Below, piece after piece: positions 44,101-53,569 of a stretch of 64,000 nt of DNA; position 1 is the stretch's first letter, and each line of letters begins with the position of its first letter. The notes under the pieces were generated by a model, which ran no database searches, was not told the origin of the DNA, and saw only the letters and a program-made list of their open reading frames with translations. Origin of the DNA: JAIBAJ01 sp965284645. GTDB taxonomy: Bacteria > Bacteroidota > Bacteroidia > JAIBAJ01. A program made the translations under genes and the position numbers. The stretch lies in NCBI GenBank assembly GCA_965284645.1, contig OZ260106.1, positions 1,302,001-1,366,000 on the forward strand. The letters run 5' to 3'.

Positions 44101-45940
44101 AAACATCAACATGGGTGGCAGAACGTCTGGATTTTCAAGAGATACCACTGTAAATGATACTAGTTTTACCCTGCATGGTTTTAGTGCAGGAAATGTGGGT
44201 ATTAGTGTTCAGGATGCAGGCGGATGCAATGCCAATCTTTCTCAATATATTAATCTGAATAAACCTGGTACTCCACAGGTCTTTGTTACAGGGGAAGTTA
44301 AGCCAAACGGATATTATTTCAGTTGCGATACTTGCACCGATGCAAATATGAGTGTAACCTTGGGTGATATAAATGAACCAGTTACTTACAAATGGTACGA
44401 ATTGCCAAGTGAATATGCTAGTAGTATTAAGCTGGATGGGGCATCCCTTATTCAAGTAGATCAGGAAGGAGAAATTTTTACTGGGGAAGGATTAACCCCT
44501 TATTTTACTGGATTAAATAACACTCAAATTATTCCTGGGGTTTTAAACAAATTTGTTGCAATTGATGCTTTAGGTTGTGTTACAAGTTCGAACGTTATCC
44601 TCGAAAAACCAAAACCCTTTACCCAAGGTTGGGCACTTGATGGAAACACAGGGCTTGATACAACCGCTTATATAGGAACAAGAGATAGTGTGGATGTGGT
44701 TTTGAAAAGCAATGGAGCCAACAATCCTCAGCCGCAATTGAAGTTGAAGGCAAGCGGGGGTGTGGAGGTAAATGGGAATATAAGTTTAAATGGACAGATA
44801 AAAATTCCTCAACTTGGGGCTCAAAATCAAAGTGGTGGCCTTTTGGCTTTAGCTGCAAATGGTTCAGTAACAATGGCTCAAAACGTTGATTTGTTTAATT
44901 TGTTGAATAATTTGCTTGATTGTGATTTATCTGATCCATTAATCACGCCAGCAACTTGGAAATATGAAATTCAAAAGATTACTACCACCTGCGGAAATGT
45001 TGGAATAGGAACAAGTTCTCCATTGCAAAGATTACATGTGACAGATGGACATGGTTTGTTTGATAATAACTTATTAGTAAAAGATGGGAACTTAGGAATA
45101 GGAACTTCAGAACCGAATACAAAATTAGAGGTAAATATACAAGGTAACTATACCAAAGCATTACAGTTGAATAATTCAGGAAATAGTTTGTTTTTTGTTC
45201 CTAAGAACGGAGGATTTGGATATAATAATTTAAGCCAAGAAGGGGATATTTCCATGTTTTGGTCAGACGGTTTAGATGCAGGTGGAAAAAACCAGAATGC
45301 TGGATTTGTTTTAGGGCCATTTAAAAATTCTCCCCTAGGCATTAGGATTGATAAAAATGGAAATATTGGTATTGGTACTTCAAACCCAAGCGGAAAATTA
45401 GAAATTCAAAATGGGGGAATAAAATTGACAAATTACAGTTTGAATGGAACATGGACAAATTCGCATTGGAAACCATCAATTCAATTTTCTTTAGGCACCT
45501 GTCTTGCTGCATATAATTCTACTGATAATAGCAACTACCTTGGAATTGGTATTACAAATGGTGGTTGGTATTTCATTAAGTCGGATGAAGGACTTGAATC
45601 CGGCTCCAGCAATTATTGCACTCCATTCCATGTTGGTGAAGATGGAATTACTTATGCCAAAGAATTTAAAGTTCAACCAACGGATTGGTGCGACTACGTT
45701 TTTGCTTCAAATTATAAATTAAGACCACTAGATGAGTTGTCTAAATTTATCAAGGAAAATCATCATTTGCCAGAGGTGCCGAGTGAGACAAAGGCAGTAA
45801 GCGAAGGTATTATGTTAGGTGAAATGAATAAAATACTTCTTAAAAAAGTAGAGGAGCTTACTTTGTACATAATAGAGTTGAATAAATCCAACTCAGAACT
45901 TAAGGGGAGATTGGATAAATTGGAAAAGGCCGAAAAATAA
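41147..45940 (+). CDS. SprB-like modular surface protein with tail-fibre-type C-terminus
   Basis: The product is 1597 residues from this ATG, with a signal peptide (MKRLLGICIATGILLTLF, ending LLAQ). Two long modules starting near residues 26 and 398 are clearly homologous (PGGDGS, GGVxPYxYxW, SVTDANxC; SprB/PKD-like). A third, more divergent one starts near 765. After about 1150 comes a trimeric-fibre type region (GNVGIGTSSPLQRLHV and repeats of GIGTS-P). The end is a conserved tail (YKLRPLDELSKFIKENHHLPEVPS) and coiled coil. No T9SS sorting domain is seen. It is likely a large surface or fibre protein. The RHS gene follows within 30 bp, so the two share a transcript. Confidence 0.75.
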   Translation: MKRLLGICIATGILLTLFSQILLAQVQLIPTKSDFGGGYNISCIGVSDGSISLAVIGADSLTLTLYKGETKLDSNFVNSLPKVWNSLSFGSYRIYGYLNDSLVAGDTLVLYQPSSLGLASSEIVKQSCNPGGDGSVSFDIQGGVNPYRYSWTGRSDTTSIIDSLIAGNYSVTVTDANECSFNHSFTVGTANAPQVTLHVTGLNQWGYHVNCAEDETANVWVSFSENASNLDINWDITKKVTSVEKGEFSVDTIVNTSHVFIANLDSLNDVGAGLYRVTITNASGCSVTDSIEVLAPIVFFSEHKAACNSNWYPGSQQWGMKFWENLYGGITPYHAYGTGSSLQDTLYVYSGTTYFLDVHDAAGCRTSSISGPFQIGETTLAGMLQSMCNLSFGSHVPVQLVLTKQDYEGGANVSCYGAEDGSISTAVIGADTLTIVLKKNGLVVDSSLVNSFPKVWSELGAGNYKVFAYRGSIPVTSDSIKLFNPQLLHLKSSTLVKESCSPGGDGSIFIDISGGVQPYSYQWNGRSDTIATIDSLQAGSYTYSVTDANGCETNSTIALGNTGIPTISVNSTSINQWGYHLDCWNDESVNVWATVGGTGNLEVNWRVKEIEGTIQDDFFGMVDSSLSTNTYYVSNMDTLKGVTSGWYIATVGNGSGCTVKDSIEIKAPYKLGSQLKINCNPAYTLGCNCYAIELDIKPVGGIPPYTVLGHSNVSQDSLLVFADQTHFLTLSDAAGCKTSFEGGDTLTINLNDEAIHGICGLDMSGQLTLIAGNKSVYPGGYNVSRHGASDGEISFMHYAGCMEDHQLYIKKLPNGNLDSLTNASASGLSAGNYKAYVHSCGGTQVDSISFQITEPQELSSAISVSYSSNCNGLVNATLFAQVSGGVAGYTYQWTQSIEGGQPTEIGEGYNMLTISSFGAYFLRAIDANGDTTQAQIEITPAAQLSIQANAVAKYGEYHTRCDVGDGEIAVHLTGGISPYYIHINGNINMGGRTSGFSRDTTVNDTSFTLHGFSAGNVGISVQDAGGCNANLSQYINLNKPGTPQVFVTGEVKPNGYYFSCDTCTDANMSVTLGDINEPVTYKWYELPSEYASSIKLDGASLIQVDQEGEIFTGEGLTPYFTGLNNTQIIPGVLNKFVAIDALGCVTSSNVILEKPKPFTQGWALDGNTGLDTTAYIGTRDSVDVVLKSNGANNPQPQLKLKASGGVEVNGNISLNGQIKIPQLGAQNQSGGLLALAANGSVTMAQNVDLFNLLNNLLDCDLSDPLITPATWKYEIQKITTTCGNVGIGTSSPLQRLHVTDGHGLFDNNLLVKDGNLGIGTSEPNTKLEVNIQGNYTKALQLNNSGNSLFFVPKNGGFGYNNLSQEGDISMFWSDGLDAGGKNQNAGFVLGPFKNSPLGIRIDKNGNIGIGTSNPSGKLEIQNGGIKLTNYSLNGTWTNSHWKPSIQFSLGTCLAAYNSTDNSNYLGIGITNGGWYFIKSDEGLESGSSNYCTPFHVGEDGITYAKEFKVQPTDWCDYVFASNYKLRPLDELSKFIKENHHLPEVPSETKAVSEGIMLGEMNKILLKKVEELTLYIIELNKSNSELKGRLDKLEKAEK

Positions 45941-45968
45941 AAATCCAAAATATATTCAAGTGAATTTA

Positions 45969-48900
45969 ATGAGATTAATATTTTTAGGTTTAATAATCCT
46001 TCTGAATAATATTTTAGTGTTTTCTCAGCATGTTCAAATTTCTTCCAGCCATAATACTGGGAGTCATTTATACATAGGTAATACAATAACTGCCCCTGGT
46101 TCAGGTACTAATCTCATTAATTTATCAGGAACAGCAAAGGTAAATTATAAGGCTAGTGAAAGTATAAGTCTGAAAAATGGATTTAATTCAGGGCAATTCG
46201 AAAATGGTGGCTTTTTCCATGCCTTTATTTCATCAAATCAACTCAATTATGGTGGTGAAATGATAAGTGATTTTGAGTTTAATAATTACTCACCAAATAC
46301 TCAATTGGAACCAGGTTATATCGACTATTCAAAAGGGGTTGATCAATCTGGTGCTGCCTATTATAATATACCCATTAAGGTTCCAATTGGAACAGGAAAT
46401 GCAACTCCTTCTTTATCAATTTCATATAATAGCCAATCTGGGAATGGAATTCTTGGAATGGGTTGGAACATTTCTGGTTTATCTTCAATCAATAGGGTAC
46501 CGAAGAATTTTTATTCAGACTACAAGGTAGAACAAATAAATTTAAATTCAGATGATAAATATTCATTGGATGGCCAAAGGTTAGTTTCTGTCAATGGTTT
46601 TCTCTATACAGAGTTGGAGTCAAATTCTGTTATTACTCCAATTGGTGTTTCCAATTCTAGTCCATTATCATTTTCTGTTAATTCTCCTGATGGAATAAAT
46701 AAACTTTATGGGAATACAGAAGATTCTAGGTTTTTAAAGCCTGGAACTAGTGATATTTTATCCTGGATGATCAATAAAGAAACCGACCAAAATGGAAATT
46801 ATATTAAATATATTTACAAAATCATTGATAATGAATTGCTCTTGGATAGAATAGTTTATTCGGGTAATGATGCCTTAGGATTGTTGCCTTATAATACTAT
46901 AAAATTTAAATATATAGCAAGGTTGGATACTAATACTGCTTATTATTCGGGATGTCCAATTAGGTCGAAATCATTATTAAAAGAAATTGTTCTGATTTCA
47001 GATGGATTGGCTTTTAAAACTTATAAGTTTGATTATGGGTATAATATTTTCAGTTATTTATCAAAAGTAACTGAAATTGGTAGTGATGGGAATACAATGC
47101 TTAATTCCACGATTTTCGAATATGGACAACAACAAGAATTGATTAATAATGAAAATACCCCGCTATTGTTTGAAGGAATGATTGATAAATATCCAGTAGA
47201 TTTTAATAATGATGGTTTAACTGATTTATTTATTGCAGGATATTCATTGGACGCCTTTGGGTCTAAGCATCATACTTCATTTAGTCTTTACTTAAAGTCA
47301 AACAATGGAGAGGAATTTAATGACCCTATAACAGGTTCATACTCTAATGTTCCAAATTTATTTGAAACTCCAAACCGCCCAAATGGAAGTTTCAACCAAT
47401 CACCATTAGATTATACAGGGGATGGACTAGGGGATGTCTTATCTTCAAATATTGAAATTGAACAAAATGGGGATACAGACCCATCCAATAATTTTTTCCG
47501 ATTAGATGCTTTAAAAATACTCGCTTTTAATGGGTTAGATGGATTTCAGGAATTTAATTTACCGTTAATGTCGAATTATAACAGAATTAGCACATCTAGG
47601 AATTATTTATTTTCTGGAGATTTTGATGGGGACAAGACCGAAGACTATTTGACAGTACTTTTTAACAATTCTGATCCCTCGGATTGTAAGGCTTCAATTT
47701 CATTTCCAAGACGAAATTTATTTAATATACCGTTAATTTATGAAAATCTAAGCGAATGGGCCATTGCAAATAGGACAGTTGTTTATGATTATGATGGAGA
47801 TGGAAAACAAGAGTTATGGACTTTAAAAGATGATGGTAGCGCAAATACTATATTCAAGATTTTTTCATTTTCATTATCCGAGGATGAATCTTCAGTGGAA
47901 GTCAATAGATTATATGAAGGAGAAAGGGGTAATTTTACCGATAAATTCATTTTCGGTGATTTTAATGGGGACGGAAAAACAGATTTTATTCATAAAAATT
48001 CTCAAGACATTGAGTATAATTTAATGGAAACCTACCCGTTAATTGGCCAGGTAAAAGCAAATTACACAATTAACTATAGCAAAGGAAATGGTGATAATGG
48101 ATTTGAGGTGGGTGAGTTTGACGTTTCCTTTCCTTTTTGGGAAGAACATTCTGGCTCCTTGGTGGATTTGTTAAAGGTAGGTGATTATAACGGGGACGGC
48201 AAGACAGATTTGATATTAGGTTATATTTATAATTTTAAAGAAAATTATCAGATTTATTATTCAAATGGAAAGGGATTTCAAAAAAGAACTTATCAAGATG
48301 AGGATTCTTTTGTATTGGAACTTGATCCTGATAATTTTTACATTTCTGGGGATTTCAACGGCAATGGAAAGTTGGATGAATTAAAAAAGGAAGAAGCCTT
48401 TTCAATTTTTTATTTTAACAAGGATTCGAAGGAAGGATTACTAACAAAAGCAAAGGATGGTTTTGGGCGAACAGTAGAATTTGAATATTCATGGTTGCCT
48501 AAGGAAACAGTTTACACTCCTCAGGAAAATCCACAATCCTATCCACTCTGTAATTTTGAATCACCATTGCCAGTTGTCTCAAAAATGATATTACCTGATG
48601 GTGTTGGGAGTGAAACATCTATTGAATATAGGTATAAAAATGCAATTACTCATAAAGGAGGAAAAGGATTTCTTGGATTTACCAAAATTGAAACTATTAA
48701 CAATACTTCAGGAATTTCAACTGAAACAGAATATTATATTGATCAATTGACAGATAACCATAATCAAAAGTCCTTTGTCCCTTTTATTAAATCTCAGAAG
48801 AATTGGAAAACTACAGATCCTTCCAATATAACTCTTCAAGTGGATAATCGTTTTGTTATTAAGCGCCTAGGGAATGAAAAGCGATATGCCGTAAAACTTG

Positions 48901-51900
48901 GTTCCACCTCTTCCAAAAATAATCTTTTGGGGATTTCACAAGAATCAACTTTTGAATATTTCGACCTTTTTGATGTTCCAGAAGTCGGTTTTCCAAAAAA
49001 AACAATTGAAAAGTATTATTCAAATAACAATTTGTCTGGAAGTTATATAGAAAAAATTGAAGTGGAATACGGTCAAAGTACTGGTCTGGGAAATGGTAAT
49101 ATTTGGTTACCCTCTTATTCTCTAAAAGTTGGAATAAGAGGTAATAGTTCAGTTCAAAAGAAAACTTCTTTTGAATATTATCAAAATGGAAATCTTAAAA
49201 AGCAGACCGAATTCAGTGACAAATCTTCTCACCTAGAAACTGATTTTGAATATGACCAATTTGGAAATCCCAAAAAAATTTCAACTTCAATCGATAATGA
49301 AAATAGAAGTTCAATTGTAAATTATGATGATAAAGGAAGGTTTGCAATTAATTTTTTTAATGCCTTAAACCAGAAGACTGAAGTTAAGTATGATAGAAGA
49401 TTTGGAAAACTTTTAGAAATTAAAGGACCTGATGGATTGATTAGAGGTTATGAATATGACCCATTTGGAAAACTCATTAAATCTATTGATCCACATGGAA
49501 ATGAAACGAATATCAATTTTGATTGGGCAATTGGAACAATAGAAAACTCAATTTTCAAAATCCGTTCTTTAACTCCAAACTACCCAGAAATTACTACCCT
49601 TTTTGATGCATTTGGACGAAAAAGATTTAGTTCTTGGAATGGAATGGGTGGCTTGATTGTTTGTTCTGAAACAAAATATAATTCTCGTGGTGATTTTCTT
49701 TCTGTCACCGAGCCTTTTCAACTTGGAAGCCCCCCTGTTCTCAACAACTATTCATATGATGAATTTGGTAGACCAATATCAATTACAAATGGCATTTCAA
49801 CAAGCAGCTTAAGCTATTCAGGAACCAGCACAACATTTATAAATCCTTCAGGACATAGTTTTACTAGGATTGAGGATGGTGCAGGCAGACTAGTTACTTC
49901 AACTGATCAAGGTGGAACCCTTAATTATATTTACGATGGGTTTGGTAATTTGCTACAAACTTCTTCAGGAGGTAATACCTTGGTGTCTTTGGAATATGAA
50001 CCGAATTTTGGATGGAAAAAGAAACTGATCGATTCTAACGGAGGAGAGATAAATTACAACTTTGATCTCCTAGGCAGATTAATCAATCAAACAGATGCAC
50101 TACAACAATCTACATCGTTTGAATATGACCATCTTGATAGGCCCATTACCAAGACAAACTCTGAAGGGGTATCAACTTATGAGTATGTAACAAATGGAAA
50201 TGGGTTAAATCAATTAAAAAGGGTTGTGTCTCCTGATGGAAGTTATCAGGAGTTTTCTTACGATTCATTTAGCAGAAACATCCAGTTTAAAGAGAAACAT
50301 GGTAATTATACCGATATTTTTAATTCCTCATTCACCTATGACAATCAAGATAGACTAGTTTCAATAAAATATCCTTCAGGATTTCAAACTATCTACGAAT
50401 ATGATTCTTATGGCTATTTGTCAAAAATTAAAGGACCAGGTAACTATGAAATATTTAAACCTATTTCAACGAATGCAAGGGGACAACTAACACAATTTAA
50501 TTATGGAAATGGCTTGGTAACAAATAAATCATATAATGATTATGGCTTTTTAGAGCATACCATTTCTGAAGGAGTTCAAGATATTGAAACATTTTTTAAC
50601 CCACAGAATGGAAACCTTGAAAGTAGAACTGATAATATAAAACAACTGAATGAGAATTTTGGTTATGATAACTTGGATAGATTAATTAATGTTTCTCCTA
50701 ACAATAGTATTAATGGAAATTCTATTTCAAATAGTTTTTTAGGACCTTTTTCAGAAACAATTTCATATAGTCCAAATGGAAATATTCTTTCAAAAACTGG
50801 TTTGGGTGCTTATCTTTATGAGAACTCTAACAAACCTAATGCTGTGACTTCAATAGAGAACAATCATGTCGATCAGAGTGGAGACGTTTCACCACTTATA
50901 AGTCTTCACCAGCAGGATGTTACTTATAAAAATGACAGACCATCTAAAATTTTAGAAAACAATTTTGAATATAATCTAAAATACGGCCCAGATGCCAACC
51001 GTATGGTTAGTGAGTTAAAACAAAATGGTGAATTATTAAATCGTAGGTTCTATAGCCTCAATTATGAGAAGTTAGAACTTGGAAATGAAATTTATCAAAT
51101 TAACTACATTCCTGGCCTCGATGGACTGGCATCAATATATGTTAAAAAGAACAATGATCCTGGAAGTTATTTTTATGCTCATACAGACCATTTAGGTAGC
51201 ATAGTAAGCATCACTAATGCAGAGGGGAATATAGTCCAAGAATTTAGTTATGATGCATGGGGTAGGTCTCGTAACCCAAACAATTGGAGCTATATATTGG
51301 AGCCCAATAGTCTAGCTTGGCTAAACAGAGGATATACTTCACAAGAGCATATCCTAGAATTTAACCTTATAAACATGAATGCAAGACTTTATGACCCAAC
51401 AGTAGGAAGATTTTTGGCTGTGGATAATTTTGTTGGCGACCCTGCTTTATCCCAATCCTACAACAGGTATAGTTATTGTTTAAATAATCCATTAAAATAT
51501 ACTGACCCTAGCGGAGAAAGGGCCGAACCTTCGAATCCAAATAATGAATTTGAGCAAGTATCAGATTGGAATGAAGCTGATGGTGTCTTCGATAATGGAA
51601 ATTTTGAATATAACCTATTGGCTGGGGATCCAGATGAACATAAAAGCAAGGATGGGAAATATAAAAAAACAGTTATAGATAGAGATGGAACGGATAATGA
51701 AGAGGGGGATGAAGATAATGAGAATGGAGACGTTATAATAGAAGAGACTGAATGGGATATTAGTACTTTTGCTGGAAATGAAGTGGATGGTGGGCCTGGG
51801 GGAGGGGGGATAATTCGAATGGAAATAAGGCTATCGGTGCAGAACGGCAGCATCAAGTTCAGACTGTTGGAGGAAATTGGTACCCTTTTGGGAGCCAATT

Positions 51901-51923
51901 TAATGCCATTTTTGGCACTTTAG
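45969..51923 (+). CDS. RHS-repeat toxin-like protein 1, toxin tip out of frame
   Basis: The product is 1984 residues from this ATG (a GTG at 45960 is an alternative). A signal peptide is followed by a 3-coathanger stack domain (about 20-95; SGTAKVNYKASESISLKNGF). A SpvB/TcB-like region (PSLSISYNSQSGNGILGMGWNISGL), FG-GAP beta-propeller repeats (GDFNGDGKTDFI and similar) and TcdB-type middle come next. Many YD repeats and the RHS core (DHLGS, ARLYDPTVGRFL, DPSGE near 1846) follow. Such proteins form a cocoon that holds a C-terminal toxin. Here the frame ends 114 bases after GGGGGAGGGGGG (51798-51809), cutting off the tip that continues in another frame. Confidence 0.88.
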   Translation: MRLIFLGLIILLNNILVFSQHVQISSSHNTGSHLYIGNTITAPGSGTNLINLSGTAKVNYKASESISLKNGFNSGQFENGGFFHAFISSNQLNYGGEMISDFEFNNYSPNTQLEPGYIDYSKGVDQSGAAYYNIPIKVPIGTGNATPSLSISYNSQSGNGILGMGWNISGLSSINRVPKNFYSDYKVEQINLNSDDKYSLDGQRLVSVNGFLYTELESNSVITPIGVSNSSPLSFSVNSPDGINKLYGNTEDSRFLKPGTSDILSWMINKETDQNGNYIKYIYKIIDNELLLDRIVYSGNDALGLLPYNTIKFKYIARLDTNTAYYSGCPIRSKSLLKEIVLISDGLAFKTYKFDYGYNIFSYLSKVTEIGSDGNTMLNSTIFEYGQQQELINNENTPLLFEGMIDKYPVDFNNDGLTDLFIAGYSLDAFGSKHHTSFSLYLKSNNGEEFNDPITGSYSNVPNLFETPNRPNGSFNQSPLDYTGDGLGDVLSSNIEIEQNGDTDPSNNFFRLDALKILAFNGLDGFQEFNLPLMSNYNRISTSRNYLFSGDFDGDKTEDYLTVLFNNSDPSDCKASISFPRRNLFNIPLIYENLSEWAIANRTVVYDYDGDGKQELWTLKDDGSANTIFKIFSFSLSEDESSVEVNRLYEGERGNFTDKFIFGDFNGDGKTDFIHKNSQDIEYNLMETYPLIGQVKANYTINYSKGNGDNGFEVGEFDVSFPFWEEHSGSLVDLLKVGDYNGDGKTDLILGYIYNFKENYQIYYSNGKGFQKRTYQDEDSFVLELDPDNFYISGDFNGNGKLDELKKEEAFSIFYFNKDSKEGLLTKAKDGFGRTVEFEYSWLPKETVYTPQENPQSYPLCNFESPLPVVSKMILPDGVGSETSIEYRYKNAITHKGGKGFLGFTKIETINNTSGISTETEYYIDQLTDNHNQKSFVPFIKSQKNWKTTDPSNITLQVDNRFVIKRLGNEKRYAVKLGSTSSKNNLLGISQESTFEYFDLFDVPEVGFPKKTIEKYYSNNNLSGSYIEKIEVEYGQSTGLGNGNIWLPSYSLKVGIRGNSSVQKKTSFEYYQNGNLKKQTEFSDKSSHLETDFEYDQFGNPKKISTSIDNENRSSIVNYDDKGRFAINFFNALNQKTEVKYDRRFGKLLEIKGPDGLIRGYEYDPFGKLIKSIDPHGNETNINFDWAIGTIENSIFKIRSLTPNYPEITTLFDAFGRKRFSSWNGMGGLIVCSETKYNSRGDFLSVTEPFQLGSPPVLNNYSYDEFGRPISITNGISTSSLSYSGTSTTFINPSGHSFTRIEDGAGRLVTSTDQGGTLNYIYDGFGNLLQTSSGGNTLVSLEYEPNFGWKKKLIDSNGGEINYNFDLLGRLINQTDALQQSTSFEYDHLDRPITKTNSEGVSTYEYVTNGNGLNQLKRVVSPDGSYQEFSYDSFSRNIQFKEKHGNYTDIFNSSFTYDNQDRLVSIKYPSGFQTIYEYDSYGYLSKIKGPGNYEIFKPISTNARGQLTQFNYGNGLVTNKSYNDYGFLEHTISEGVQDIETFFNPQNGNLESRTDNIKQLNENFGYDNLDRLINVSPNNSINGNSISNSFLGPFSETISYSPNGNILSKTGLGAYLYENSNKPNAVTSIENNHVDQSGDVSPLISLHQQDVTYKNDRPSKILENNFEYNLKYGPDANRMVSELKQNGELLNRRFYSLNYEKLELGNEIYQINYIPGLDGLASIYVKKNNDPGSYFYAHTDHLGSIVSITNAEGNIVQEFSYDAWGRSRNPNNWSYILEPNSLAWLNRGYTSQEHILEFNLINMNARLYDPTVGRFLAVDNFVGDPALSQSYNRYSYCLNNPLKYTDPSGERAEPSNPNNEFEQVSDWNEADGVFDNGNFEYNLLAGDPDEHKSKDGKYKKTVIDRDGTDNEEGDEDNENGDVIIEETEWDISTFAGNEVDGGPGGGGIIRMEIRLSVQNGSIKFRLLEEIGTLLGANLMPFLAL

Positions 51924-52336
51924 CTTCATCTGTGGAGGTTTGTGAAGGCTCATTTAGATTGTCAACATCCAAACTAGGCTTCAGTCCTAAATATTATGGT
52001 AATTCCTGGGGTGGAAATCAATTTGCTAAAACATTTAATGTTGGTAAATTTGGATATTTGTTGGGGAAATCTTCCTTAGGCTTAGGAGTTGCTATGGATA
52101 TAAGAGGGATGATGATATATAAAAACAATCCAAATTCTCCTAACGCTGTACATCCAGGTAAAGCAGGAATAAACTCCGTAATGGGAGCATATGGATTATG
52201 GTTAAATCCGGTTGTAGGTTCAGTATATTTTGGTGTTGATAACTTCTATCCTGGGGGGTGGCCAGAAGCAATAAAGATGAGTGCTTATATTCAAAACAGA
52301 GACAGATCAATTTTAGGCTTTTATCCAAAAGATTAA
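51810..52336 (+). pseudogene. Out-of-frame toxin tip of RHS protein 1
   Basis: In the +1-insertion frame the reading continues from the poly-G tract as NSNGNKAIGAERQHQVQTVG and onward for about 175 residues to 52336. It contains YYGNSWGGNQFAKTFNVGKFG, IYKNNPNSPNAVHPGKAGIN and YFGVDNFYPGGWPEA, typical of the ends of Bacteroidota RHS proteins. An independent start at 51932 is possible but there is no signal peptide and no promoter. One extra G (or two fewer) in 51804-51809 would join it to the RHS body. Either a real phase-variable state, a mutation, or a sequencing error. Confidence 0.7.
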
Positions 52337-52348
52337 TTTAAGAAAATC

Positions 52349-52735
52349 ATGAAAAAAGCATATTACTATTTATTCTTTAAGTTGTATAGGTTTTCTGCAG
52401 ATTCTTCTTCTAATTGGTTGAGTGATTGGAAAGCTAGTTTAGCTCTTGATGTGTTATTACTTTTTATGTTTTCCTCATTAGTGAATTTTTATAAAGTATT
52501 TCTAAATCCAAATTCACATTTGGGTGAAGATAATTTATTATTGGTAGTTGTTTTAGTTATAAGTGTTATTAATTATTTTATTTTTCATCATAAGGGTCAA
52601 TGGAAAGAAATAGTAATTGAGTTTGACAGATTTTCAGAACAAAAGAATAAAATTGGCAGTTGGTTTGTCTTAATTTTTGTAATATTAGTCATAATTATTT
52701 TTATTTTATCATTTAATCTGTATTACAAAATTTAG
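52349..52735 (+). CDS. Candidate immunity protein for RHS toxin 1 (membrane protein)
   Basis: The product is 128 residues with three hydrophobic helices (about 31-49, 66-82 and 104-125) and the opening KKAYYYLFFKLYRFSADSSSNWLSDWKA. It begins 12 bp after the toxin tip, the usual place for a cognate immunity gene. Small three-helix membrane proteins with this opening are typical next to RHS genes, and would suit a toxin that attacks membranes or acts in the envelope. The function is inferred from position only. Confidence 0.6.
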   Translation: MKKAYYYLFFKLYRFSADSSSNWLSDWKASLALDVLLLFMFSSLVNFYKVFLNPNSHLGEDNLLLVVVLVISVINYFIFHHKGQWKEIVIEFDRFSEQKNKIGSWFVLIFVILVIIIFILSFNLYYKI

Positions 52736-53016
52736 TATAAATTCTATAATATTACTGTAAATGTTTTAAAAAATAAAGTATATGTCTTTAAAATTAACCA
52801 AATAAACTAAAGAATATTTAAGATTAACAGGCTCAACAATTTTAAAAATATAGAAAAATGAATTAATTACTAAGAATTTATTTCAAAGAAGAGGAAGTTT
52901 TCATTAAGGTTAATAAAATGAAGACATAATTTTTTATCAAATTTCAATTTTTAAAATTTTTCTAAATCTAAACAATCAAATTGTGTTTTTAATAATTACC
53001 ATAATAAATAGAAAAG

Positions 53017-53460
53017 ATGAAATTAAAATTAATTTTGTGTTATATTTTTATATCAAATATTGCATTTACTCAGAGTAATATTTGCCCCCCAAAAGTTCAG
53101 TATACCTACGACGATGCAGGTAACCGAATTTTAAGGCAGCAAGCACCATGTAAATTATCAGATGATAATGATAGTTTGAACCCACCCAATCCCCAAAACT
53201 TCGCCACCCAGCCTAATTATGAAGTAAAATTATACCCTAACCCAACAAAAGGTGAAATGCTTGCCGAGGCAACATGGGATTTTATGTTGTTAGAAAATCG
53301 AATGGTTTATATTTTCGGAATGAAAGGAGAGATGCTTTATAAGTCAACCATTTCGGAACCTAAGTTTCCTTTGGATTTTACAACTTTTGCTCCAGGGTAC
53401 TATATTGTCCAGGTTTCAGCCAATGGGTATAATAAGAAATGGAAGGTACAAAGGGAGTAA
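53017..53460 (+). CDS. Small secreted protein with an RHS-like motif and T9SS sorting domain
   Basis: The product is 147 residues. Signal peptide (about 1-18) is followed by PPKVQYTYDDAGNRILRQQAP, a single YD/RHS-like motif. A C-terminal type A sorting domain of about 75 residues follows (YEVKLYPNPTKGEML to YYIVQVSANGYNKKWKV). It is therefore probably exported to the surface through T9SS. It lies between the two RHS genes, and may help anchor or deliver RHS proteins, which have no sorting domain of their own. That role is inference. The 281-bp gap before it is AT-rich and featureless. Confidence 0.75.
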   Translation: MKLKLILCYIFISNIAFTQSNICPPKVQYTYDDAGNRILRQQAPCKLSDDNDSLNPPNPQNFATQPNYEVKLYPNPTKGEMLAEATWDFMLLENRMVYIFGMKGEMLYKSTISEPKFPLDFTTFAPGYYIVQVSANGYNKKWKVQRE

Positions 53461-53569
53461 ATGGAATTGTATTTGTTTTTTTTATCAATCCATTCAAAAC
53501 CAAAGCCAATAATTCTCCTTTATTCAAACGGTTAGAAATAAAAATTTATACAAATTTGGTAAATTAAGT

